Shown: positions 25,601-37,600 of the stretch, one piece after another | Position numbering within the stretch: the first letter of the stretch is position 1 | How the letters are laid out: each line of letters opens with the position of its first letter | Assembly (NCBI RefSeq): GCF_001659605.2 | Contig: NC_035161.2 | Location: 27,203,691-27,267,690, forward strand | DNA length: 64,000 nucleotides | Source of the DNA: Manihot esculenta | Lineage: Eukaryota > Streptophyta > Magnoliopsida > Malpighiales > Euphorbiaceae | Direction: 5' to 3' | The notes under the pieces: model-generated | Database searches by the model: none | What the model saw: only the letters and a program-made list of their open reading frames with translations | What the model was told of the DNA's origin: nothing | Program-made: the position numbers and the translations under genes

Positions 25601-28600
25601 ATTGCTTTTCAAGCTCCATTTTTATCACTTTTTAAGTATGGTAAATTCAACTTATCATCATAATCCATGGGTGTGGCGTCAAAGTTGTTAATTTTATTTG
25701 TGGCGTTCTACATATCAAAGATAATTAATTCCTATCTATCTATCTATAATATTCTTTTTTAGCTTAGTTATTGTTAGAATCAATATTATTGTTTAAAGGC
25801 TAGTGTATCTGAACCATTACGTTACTTTAAGTATGTGTTTTGTTCAAGTTGAGAATATTTGTAATGGTTATTGTTTAAGTCTTTTTTTTTTTATGTGAGT
25901 TTCTGGCAAAGTGTTGTTTGTTGGTTTAGTGCTTGTGTCCTTGGAGCAAATAAAAAATGGATGGCTAAGGTTGAATGAAAATATTAAAAATAGAAAAAAT
26001 AATGCTGCGAAAGATTGAACATTGAATCTTTAGTTTGTTAAAGGAGTCCCTTGACCACTAAGCTACATCCTGACTTGTAAATATCATTTTCATTTGAAGT
26101 ACATGTATTTTGGTTTGGTTTTTTACCTATTTTTTTCCTTTGAAGACCAAACAGAATTAAATTATCTAATAAATTGAACCAAACTTCTAATGCAGTTCAG
26201 TTTGATTCAGGTTTTTTGGGTTTTTAACTTAGTTTTTCTCACCCTACTCAAAAGTGTGTAGTACTAATAGAAAGACAGCCAGCCCTCATCATTTTCACTT
26301 TTCTAAGTATCTGCCTGTTTTTTATTTTTAAAAGAAGTATATTGTAGTTCTAGTCTTCTAGACAAAATTTGGTTGCATTGTTGAACAAGTCTCAATTTTT
26401 TTTGTTGAAAAAAAGAAGCATGTGGATTACAAAGTGTTGACTTATTTACTAATCCTAGCTGATTCTAGAGATTTGATTTGATCTGATTAGGATCCTTAAT
26501 TATCTCTGTAATTATTATTTGATTATTTGCTTCCTGTTTAGATATGATTCTCTGTGTATAAATAGTCATGTAGATCAATTGTAAAGATTAAGAGTGAAAT
26601 ACAAGAATACTCAAAATTTTCCCCAAAATTCTTCATGGTATCAGAGCCTTTTCCTGATTTTTTGGGTCCAAATTCAATTTTTCCTCTTTAGGGTTTTCAA
26701 ACCCTAGATCTACCTTTTTGGTACTAACCCATTTACGAGCCTCTCAATCTCTCACCGCCGGCACCAGGAGAACCGCCGGACTGCCGCCGGCTGATCGACC
26801 AGCTCCGACGCCGGAAAAGCCTGCGCGTGAGGCTCACGCGCCACCCCTTCCCGGCGCATGACCCGTTGCTTCCCAGCGCGTGACCCATTATCTGTCACTG
26901 CTTTGCTGCTCCGATCACTCCGGCGACAATTCCGATCATCTTTTCGGCCTTCCCGTGCTGCTACCCGGTCTTTTTGGTGAATCAATTGGGCTCTCTTGTG
27001 TGTACAACCTTGGATACCTCCTATTCTGTCACAGTTTATAAACCTTTACCATGGCAGAAGGTAAAAGGGTGTCAATGACAGAAGGAAAAAGGGTGTCAAT
27101 AGCAGAAGGTAATGCTTCATCTCTTCATAATATTCCATGGATTATCGATTCTGGTGCGAATAGACACATGACAGGTTCTTCTAAAGGCTTTCTCAATTAT
27201 TTTCCTTCCCTAACCAAAGATAGTGTCAAAATTGCTGATGGCTCTCTTACTCTCATATCCGGAACAGGTTCTGTTATTTGCACATCCAATATTAAATTAT
27301 CATCTGTCCTCCATGTTCCCCACTTTCCTGTCAACCTTTTATCTGTTAGTGCTATCACCAATGCCCTTAATTGTAAAATTGAATTCTTTCCTGATCATTG
27401 TGTTATTCAGGATCTTCACACAGGAAAGAGGATTGGCAATGGTAGACTGCACGATGGCTTATATATGTTGGAGGGTGATCCAAGTTCTTCGATATCTCAA
27501 GCCTCTTTTGGAGAAAATAAGGATGTCAATCAGGAAATAATACAATGGCACAGACGGTTAGGGCATCCATCATTCTTTGCCTTAGAAAAACTTTATCCTA
27601 ATTTGTTTGCTAGAACTCAGTTTGATTCTCTATTTTGTGATGCTTGTGAGTATGCTAAACACACTAGAACATCCTATCCTTTGAGTCATAATAAAAGTCA
27701 AATTCCTTTTGCGACTATTCATTCTGATGTTTGGGGGCCTACTCAAACTGTCTCCTTGTCTGGTAATCGATGGTTTGTCACCTTTATTGATTGTTGTACT
27801 CGAATGACTTGGGTCTATTTGATTAAAGCTAAAAGTGATGTCTTTTATTGTTTTCAATCCTTTCATAAGATGGTTTGTACTCAATTTGATACTAAGGTGA
27901 AAATTTTGAGAACTGACAATGGAAGAGAATACATGGATAGTAGCTTTTCTGCTTATTTGGAGAGTAATGGGATAATACACCAGACTAGTTGTCCTTATAC
28001 TAGTGCTCAAAATGGCGTTGCTGAGAGGAAAAATAGGCATCTATTGGAGGTAGCTCGATCTCTTATGTTCACCATGAATCTACCCAAAGCATATTGGGGA
28101 GATGCAATTCTTGCATCTGCTTATCTTATCAATAGAATGCCTCTCAAGACCCTTGACTTTATGAGTCCTTTGGCGGTTCTACAAGGGAAGAATTCATATG
28201 TTGTTCCACCAAAAGTATTTGGGTGTGTTTGCTTTGTCCATACTAGGACGACAGGAAAACTGGATCCCAAGGCCCTTAAATGTGTGTTTGTTGGGTATTC
28301 TCCAACACAGAAAGGATACAAGTGTTATCATCCTCCCTCTAGGAAATACTTCGTTAGTATGGATGTTACCTTCCGAGAAACTGAACCCTACTTCAGCACC
28401 ACCCACTCACCTCTTCAGGGGGAGAATAATGAGCAAGAAGAGGTGATCCCGAATTCTGTGATTCTGAATGATATGGTTCAACTAGAAAGTTTGAGTTCTA
28501 GTAGACAGGGGGAGATGTCCAATCAGGGAGAGAGAACTGGTCGTTTGGACAAGCCAGATTTGAGAAGGTATTCAAGGAGAGACAAGGCAGAAGAAGCCAT

Positions 28601-31600
28601 TATGCAGTCTACTCAGAGTCAAGAATCTTCTCATGGTGAGTTACCCAGTCATGAATCTTCTTCTGATGAGTTACCCACAACTCTTTCTTCTGGTGAGTTA
28701 CCCACAACTCTTGAATGTTTCAATGACTTAGATAAATCTATTGCACAAAGAAAAGGGGTCAGATCTTGCACTAAACACCCTATTTCTAACTTTGTTTCTT
28801 ATGAATCTTTATCTCCTTCCTATAGAGCCTTTGCCTTGTCTATTTCCTCTGTGTCTATTCCACAGGATTGGAAGAAAGTTTTTGCAGATCCTAAATGGAA
28901 GAAAGCAATGATTGAAGAGATGAAAGCATTGGCTAAAAATGAGACTTGGGAGCTTGTCACTCTCCCACCTGAGAAGAAACTCGTTGGCTGTAAATGGGTG
29001 TTCACAGTGAAACACAAAGCTGATGGCACAATTGAACGGTTTAAGGCCAGATTGGTTGCTAAAGGATTCACCCAAACCTATGGAGTGGATTACCAAGAGA
29101 CATTTGCCCCAGTTGCAAAAATGAACTCAATCAGAGTTTTGTTATCTTTCGCAGCCAACTTGGACTGGGACTTGCAACAGTTTGATGTGAAGAATGCTTT
29201 TCTCCATGGAGATTTAGAGGAAGAAGTGTTCATGGAAATTCCTCCTGGGTTCGCTGATGAGAAGACACAAGGAAAGGTGTGCAGGTTAAAAAAGGCTTTG
29301 TATGGGCTAAAACAATCTCCTAGAGTTTGGTTTGACAGGTTTAGCAGAGCCATGCTGTCCTTTGGTTACCAACAAAGCAATGCTGATCACACTCTGTTTA
29401 TCAAACATCATAAGGGTAAGATCACCATTCTTATTGTGTATGTTGATGATATAGTGGTGACAGGTGATGACAAAGAGGAAATGGCTCAACTAAAGAGGTT
29501 GTTGGCCCAGGAATTTGAAATCAAAGATCTGGGAAAACTGCAATATTTTCTAGGTATCGAGGTGGCTAGATAAAAAAAAAGAATTTTCATCTCCCAAAGA
29601 AAGTACATTCTGGATCTTTTGGAAGAAACTGGTATGATGGGGTGTAAACCAGCAGAATCTCCCATTGAAAGCAATCACAAGCTGAAAGCAGGAACTGGTG
29701 AGTCCGTGGATATTGGAAGATATCAAAGATTGGTAGGAAGGTTGATTTATCTCTCACACACTCGACCGGATATAGCCTATGCTGTTAGCTTAGTCAGCCA
29801 ATTCATGCATGACCCTCGCGAGACTCATATGCAAGCTGTACTTCGCATCTTGAGATACCTAAAGTCTGCGCCAGGGAAAGGGCTTCTTTACTCCAAACAT
29901 GGTCACCTCCGAATTGAAACTTTTACAGATGCAGATTGGGCAGGATCTCTCGATGACAGGAGATCCACCTCTGGCTACTGCACAGTTGTGGGGGGGAACC
30001 TTGTCACCTGGAGGAGCAAAAAACAAAGTGTTGTTGCTCGGTCAAGTGCGGAAGCAGAATACAGAGCAATGGCCCAAGGAGTATGTGAACTCTTATGGTT
30101 GCAGAAGTTATTGGAAGAGTTGAGATTGTTCGAGAGAGACAAGATAACCTTGTATTGTGACAATAAAGCTGCTATAAGTATAGCACAAAATCCAGTCCAA
30201 CATGACCGAACCAAGCACATTGAAATTGATCGGCACTTCATTAAAGAAAAATTAACAGATGGTATTTTGAGCCTAGTACATGTGACTTCTACGGGGCAAC
30301 TTGCGGATGTGTTTACTAAAGGACTTAACAACAAGATCTACCATAATCTTATTTGCAAGTTGGGCATGTGTGACATCTTTGCACCAACTTGAGGGGGAGT
30401 GTTGACTTATTTACTAATCCTAGCTGATTCTAGAGATTTGATTTGATCTGATTAGGATCCTTAATTATCTCTGTAATTATTATTTGATTATTTGCTTCCT
30501 GTTTAGATATGATTCTCTGTGTATAAATAGTCATGTAGATCAATTGTAAAGATTAAGAGTGAAATACAAGAATACTCAAAATTTTCCCCAAAATTCTTCA
30601 CAAAGAAAATATTAAGAAAATGAAATGAAGAAAAAATGTTTTGTTTATTGTTGCAATTAGCCTTTGATGTGATTGCTTTCTTGCATAATCAATCAATTTA
30701 CTTGTTTATTTGATGCACTCATGGGCAGAAAATTTGCATCTAGAAATAAACCAAATTGTTTTTTAGCTCCTCTTCCTTTTTCCTCAAGTGCAAAGTGGAC
30801 ATTATCTATACGTCTTTATGATGTATTGAATTTCAATTTCTTTTTTCAACTATATATAGAAATCCTGTGTGAATTTTCTATAAATGTCTGAACAGTAGTG
30901 GGGAAAAGTGCAACACTTCATTTAAAACTCTCTAAATTGAGTAGCTGATTTATTCTCCAACTCTTAAGTATAAAGGTAAGCTAAATACTTTTGTGCAAAC
31001 ACATTTCACGGAGGGTTTTGAGCTCTAAATTCTAAGGCTGTAACGGATTACTATTTTACAAGGTTTGTGCAAACAGTCAATACCAGGATGCAATAGCATC
31101 AAATAAACTTTTGCGAATTCAAACGATTATAAATTTCTTTGTATCTGTAGGTACTATGCGCCTGCATTAGGGTTTTTGATGTTTGCTGTTGGGGTGAATT
31201 CCAGTGAAAAAGATTTTATTGAAGCATTCAAGAGACCAGCAGCTATTTTGGCTGGTTATGTCGGTCAATTTGCAGTGAAGCCAATTCTTGGATATCTTGT
31301 CGGCATAATTTCTGTATCAGTTTTTGGTCTTCCTACTCCTATAGGTGAGAGTCTATCAATCTTACCCTCCATAACTGCTGAGGCCATGCTGACATTCTGT
31401 GAATTTATGAGTTAGGTGCTGGGATCATGTTAGTTTCTTGTGTTAGTGGGGCTCAGCTTTCAAGTTATGCTACTTTTCTGACTGATCCACCTCTGGCTCC
31501 TTTAAGCATTGTCATGACATCATTGTCTACTGCTACCGCCGTTTTTGTTACGCCACTGTTATCGCTCTTACTTATTGGAAAGAGACTGCCTGTTGATGTA

Positions 31601-34600
31601 AAAGGAATGGTAGCCAGCATTATGCAGATAGTAGTCACCCCCATTGCTGCAGGATTGCTTCTAAACAGGTGATACACTCTCTTTTAAGCGTTCGAAACTT
31701 CGAATGGGTGGTTTTCTCAAGAGTCAACAAGTAGTCAACTTAATAGATTATTATTTCTACAGGTTCTTTCCCTGGATTGCTAATGCTATTAGGCCATTTC
31801 TGCCTCCGCTTTCAGTACTCGTGACAGCCTGTTGCGTTGGAGCACCACTTGCTATAAATGTCAAGTCAGTTGTATCCCCTTTTGGAGCAACCATATTATC
31901 ACTCATTATTTCATTTCATCTGCTGGCTTTTGTCATTGGTTATGTTCTTACTGGTCTCATTTTTCCCAAAGCACCTGACCTAAAAGCACTTCAAAGAACA
32001 ATGTCTTTTGAGACCGGTACAGCCTTTATTATAAATCCTGTCAATTTCACTGAAATTTGTATCATTCTAACTGACAATACTGTTGCTTTGTAGGAATGCA
32101 AAGCAGTCTCCTGGCCCTTGCACTTGCAAATAGATTTTTCCAAGATCCACTTGTGGCTGTGCCTCCAGCTATCTCTGTAAGTTGAAATACCAGAATTTCC
32201 GCCTGTTATTTTCTGTTTTTCTTTATATAAGAGAAACTGATGCAGAGTGCCTAGTTATTTTTTTTAATATTTTTTGGAAAAGGGGAGTGACTGTGCGGTT
32301 GTCGAGGCCGGTCAAAAATAACTTTTTTTGTTATCCACAATTTTACAACTGTAGATAGTGGTAAAAGGATCGAATCCACAGGGAATCGATACTCACCTAT
32401 TTTTCTTGTCAAGTCCAAGTAAATAAACCAAAAATAAAATAAAAGGGGGGTTTTGGGATTGATGCACTAAACTAGAATTAAAAGCCAAAACGTAAAGCAA
32501 ATAATAAAGAGAATTCAATAATGAGAAAAGTCTAGTTGAAGAATTGGATCCACTTCAGTTGTTGGGATTAATCATTAGCACATATGTTCTTTTATTTGAC
32601 TCAATAAATTAGTTATGAGAGTGAAAGACGCTTTTCACCACCATATCCCTCCTTAAGCATAGATTAACTAGGAAACGTTCTCTAATTAATCACTAATCAA
32701 TAAGTTACCAATAAACGTCCTTGGGGCTTCAGATTCATTCAACTGCCAATTGCATTAAGAAATAGAGAGACCTAATTCTAGCTACTCAAACGTATGATGA
32801 TCTTGCTAGATTATGCAATCTCCTTGGTTTTTACACCAAGAGTTACTTGTGTTTGAATAATTCAAGCAATTGCGGATTCAAACTACTCAAACTAACAAAT
32901 TATTACTTTGCAATCAAGAATCAATGGGCCTTATTGATCTAAACAACAAAGCAATAATAAAATTAAGCATGAAATTGCATAAATATTGATAAATAAAAGA
33001 TAAACATCATATGTTCAGATCGCACAATCCATAAACAAACTGAAGTTTCACCTAATCTTCAACTAGAAACAAGGGTTTCATCCACTCATGGCTGAAACTA
33101 ACATAAAAATAAAAGAAAGAAAGTAGGAAGAAGAAGGAGAAGGGCTGGCTGGGTGGCGTGCGACTGCTGTGTTGATCTTCTCGAAGAAAGATGTTCTTCT
33201 TTGTTGGTTTGGCCCTCTTTTTATAGCTGAATAGGCTGCCCTAAGTTTTGTTGTTTAGATGGAGTCCTTTTCCTATTTGGAGTTGGATTCTTTGAAGGCA
33301 ATTGAATTTTCTTGAGATTTGGCTTCCTTGATATGCGGGATAGGGTGCTGAGCTGTCTTGAAGAGTTGTTGAGCTGTCTTCACGTGTTTGGGGAAGGATA
33401 GACTTCTTGAAGGTTTGAATTTTGAGTTTCCTGCGTTTCTGCTGTCTGCTGTCGCAAGGTTTGTTTGCCCGAGTTGCTTGGACAAACAACTTGGTCAAAC
33501 AGACTGTTTTGGTGCTGTCTGTCACTCTGCCTCTGTTCTGCGGGGTCTGTTTGCCTAGTTTGCTTGGGCAAACAATCTGGGCAAACAACAAATCTGCGCT
33601 TTTCTCATCCTTCTCCCATTTCAGCTGCAACTTGGTTTGGACAAACCGTCTTGGGCAAACCAGGCTTGTTCTCTTTTATTCTCTTTTGACAATTTTAAGG
33701 CCATTTTTCACCAAGTCATTCTTTTACATCATTTCCTGCAAAATAAGATCAAAACCATAAAATTAGGTAGAAAATGTGTAAATTAGCATTAATAACAACA
33801 TGAAAAATGGGACTAATTTTGGCTTGATCAAATACCCCCACACCTAGCTCTTTGCTTGTTCGCAAGTATATAAACTTAGTCAAACAAACTCTCTTTGCTA
33901 CTTGATCCTTTATTTCCACTTAAGTTCTTACTCTAGACCCCTAATTTGAAGCATTGCAGTGGAGAGTGTATGCTCCAAGGTTGCTTTCCTCCTTCCTTGT
34001 TTCCCTTTACCTATCATGGTTGTTAATTGTTTTCCTCATTAGAGAGATTATACATGCACATATTCTTGTTTAGTTTAGACTATTTCTAGCTCTCGGAGTG
34101 ATTTGCCCTCTATTTGAAGCACTTTATTCAGCTTTTTGCACTTTTATTCTTGCCTGAAAAAGTCACCAACCTTTTGACTCGAAGGTACATATTTGTAATA
34201 CCTACCTCCGGTTACTCAGTTGGTCACCTATCCAAGTGGCTACTAGCTCTGTTCATAGTCTTTGACTATTGGAACAATTTTTAATTTGTGCTTTTGAGGT
34301 CATTGCCTTTGCTGAATTTTCTTTTTTTTCAATGATTTGGGCAAATCAACACCAATTGCTAAATAAGTCACATTTCTTTATTCACCCATCTTTTATTTTA
34401 TTATTCTCTCTAATGAGTAATGATATACATTTTTCATCATAGAAAGCTCAAAGATTCAATTCAAAAGGAAATTCCCAAAAATGAATACAACTCACTGCAA
34501 TTGATTCAACTTAGGTTTAAAGAGTCACCACATCAATGGGGTCATGGAAAGAAAGCTCATTCAATATAGCCTATTGTGTTTGAGTAAAGCATATCAAAAC

Positions 34601-37600
34601 AGAAAAAAACTGTGGCTATATGTGTGTGAAGACTGTGGCTATGTGTGTGTGGATTAAAAGCAAAAAAAATGAAAAAATTTCACCTAATGTATGTTAATTG
34701 AAAATTAAAGCTTAAAGAAATAAAAAAGAATGTATGAAGCATCAAAATTCAGAGATATGCACCCCCACACCTAATTCATGCATTGTCCTCAATGTATTGG
34801 AAATATTAAAGTTCAAAAGAAAAACTGAATACTCCGCTGATGTGATTTGCCCCAGTTTGTTTGGACAAACAGCTGGCCAAACTAGGTGTCTCGATGTGCA
34901 GATGGTAGGATGTGAGCATGCTCTCCATGTGGGCCATCCTGGCCTCAATTCTGTCCAGGCAAGCTGCTTCTGTCTGTGCAGCTGCTGGTTGTTGCGGTGC
35001 TAGTGGCTGGTCTGCTTGCCTTGTATTGGTGCGACGCCCAAACACTCTTTCATTCTTCGGGACAACAGGACCTACAGGAGAAATGCAAAAGATGCTGCCT
35101 TCCAACAAGAAGTTTTTGAGAAGAAGAAGAATTGTCATGGAGAGGGAAGAATAGAATACTGAATTTAAATGAAGAAGGTACTGCCCTGTTTAATTTCTTC
35201 TTCTGTCGCTTTTTCTGCCTAGGTTGTTTGCCCAGCTGTGTGGGCAAACAGCTTGGTCGAACAATGTTATGCAGTGCATCTGGTGTGTTGCTGGCAATCT
35301 TCTTGCGCACGGGCCTGGTGTTTGCCTAGCTGGTTGGGCAGTCAGGCTGGTCAAACAATCCTGTGCGTTTTCTCTCTATTTTGGGCCATCAGTCCGCCGA
35401 AAGCTTTTTCCTGTCTCTTGAGTTGTCTCCGCTGTTTGTCCAAGCAGCTTTCCACTTGCAAAACAATTAAAATATGGAAGTGGGTTAAAGCACTTGGTTT
35501 CTACACATCTGGTTTGCCCTGCTTGTTTGGGCAAACAAACATCTAATTTTTTTTTTCTTTTTTTTTTAAGCATGAAATTAACTACTAAGCAAGCCGAGAG
35601 GCGAACAGATTTTCGTCTGGAAAGCCTTCCTTGATTGTATATGGCTTCGAACTAGTAGGGAGTTGGCTTAGGTGATCCGCCACTAGATTCTCTTTCCCTT
35701 TCTTATCTCTTATCTCCAGATCGAACTCTTGCAAGAGCAAAATCCATTGAATGAGTCTCGGTTTTGCCTCTTTTTTCTTGATCAAGTATCGTAAGGCAGT
35801 ATGATCCGAGTAAATTATAACTTTTGTCCCCAGGAGGTATGGTCTAAATTTCTCTAAAGCAAATACAACAGCCAAGAGCTCCTTTTCTGTTGTTGAATAA
35901 TTGCTTTGGGCAGCGTCCAATGTTCGGGATGCATAATGAATTACGTGAGGTGAGTTGCCTACACGTTGTCCCAAGACTGCCCCCATAGCGTAATTGCTTG
36001 CATCGCACATGATTTCAAAGGGCAATTTCCAATCAGGTGCTTGAATGATTGGGGCAGTCACTAGTAATTTTTTTATTAGATCAAACACTATCTTGCAATC
36101 TGCATCAAAATCAAATGTTATATCTTGTTGGAGCAATCTGCATAATGGTTGCGTGATTTTGGAGAAATCTTTTATATAAATCTTCTGTAGAATCCTGCGT
36201 GGCCAAGGAAGGAGTGGATTTCTCTAACGTTTGTGGGGTAAGGCAGATTTTTGATGGTATCCACCTTGGCTTTGTTCACTTCAATTCCTTTGGCCGAAAC
36301 AATATGGCCTAATATCAAACCTTGGTTAACCAAGAAGTGGCATTTTTCATAGTTAAGCACAAGATTCGATTCAAGGCATCTCTTTAAGATCTTTTCTAGA
36401 TTAGCAAGACAATCTTCGAAGGAGTTATCGTACACCGTGAAGTCATCCATGAAGACTTCAATGATTTTCTCCACATAATCAGAAAATATGCTCATCATGC
36501 AGCCTTGGAAGGTAGCAGGTGTATTGCGTAGTCCGAATGACATTCTTCTAAATGCAAAGGTACCAAAAGGACAAGTGAAGGTGGTCTTCTCTTAGTCTTT
36601 TGGGGCCACTGGAATTTGATAAAATCCTGAATAACCATCCAAACAGCAATAATGAGACTTACCTGCAAGCCTTTCTAACATCTGATCTATGAAAGGTAAG
36701 GGGAAGTGATTTTTCCTTGTTGCTGCATTTAGTTTCCTATAGTCCATGCATACTCCACCCATTCTGGACTCGAATTGGAACAAGTTCTCCCTCGGCATTT
36801 GGAACAATGGTGATCCCAGTTTTCTTCGGGACTACATGTACAGGACTTATCCATTTGCTATCAAAGATTGGGTAGATGATTCCTGCGTCTAGAAGCTTGA
36901 CTATCTCCTTTTTCACTACTTCCATCATAGGAGGGTTTAGCCTTCTTTGGGCATCTCGGACGGGCTTGTAGTCCTCTTCCATGTGTATTCCGTGCATGCA
37001 TGTGGAAGGTGAGATGCCTTTTATATCCTCTATGGTCTACCCTATGGCTCCTTTGTATTTCTTCAATACTTGTTGGAGGCTTTCTTCTTCGTGTTGGCTT
37101 AATTGATTTGACACTGTTACTGGATGTGTTTTTCAACTCCCAAGTACATGTATTTCAAGTGTCCAGGAAGAGGCTTCAAATCTGGTTCTGAACTTTTCTT
37201 TTCCGAAATCTGCTTTTTGGAAAAGCTGGATTCTCCTTTTTCCTGCTGTTTGGGCAAACAGCAGTCTGCCTGTGTCAGCAGCCTGGATGAATTGGACTCT
37301 GCCTTCTCCTGCCGTTTGGGCAAACAACAATTTTTCTCATGCTCCTTTGCTGGCTGCTTCAGTGAATGGCATTCTGGCTGGGCTATTGGCTCAACTGGTA
37401 TGGCCAGGCTGTATTCTGCTTGCTGAAGTGGTTTGAACATGAAGATTTTTGGAAGAATATTGAGTATTCTTGTATTTCACTCTTAATTTGTACAATATGT
37501 CTACATGGCTATTTATACACAAAGAATCATATCTAAACATGAAGCAAATAATCAAATAATAATTACAGAGATAATTAAGGATCCTAATCAAATCAAATCA

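Larger units (their letters stand above)
26435..30600 (+). mobile_element. Ty1/copia retrotransposon copy 1, gag-less, in BASS1-like intron 3
   Basis: 4166 bp, with 201-bp LTRs at 26435-26635 and 30400-30600 that look identical by eye. A perfect 5-bp duplication CAAAG lies at 26430-26434 and 30601-30605. The primer-binding site TGGTATCAGAGCC starts at 26636, the classic initiator-tRNA-Met site. A polypurine tract TTGAGGGGGAG lies just before the right LTR. Only a pol frame is present: protease, integrase, reverse transcriptase, RNase H. No Gag domain or CCHC zinc knuckle precedes the protease. A single stop at 29571-29573 disables the frame. Confidence 0.95.
24009..31150 (+). other. BASS1-like intron 3 (7.1 kb)
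   Basis: The donor follows CACCTCCAG at 24008, and the acceptor is TCTGTAG just before 31151. It contains a hAT-like composite (about 24107-26250), a SINE-like fragment (26009-26068), and a complete Ty1/copia element in the sense orientation (26435-30600). Removing these would leave an intron of well under 1 kb. Confidence 0.85.

Noticed and set aside
33241..33760. Several overlapping 60-130 codon frames in the Athila-like LTR (also 44815-45323)
   Set aside because: They lie on both strands of an LTR, are composed largely of the GTTTGCCC repeat read as Q-T/L-P-K-Q peptides, and have no domain resemblance.
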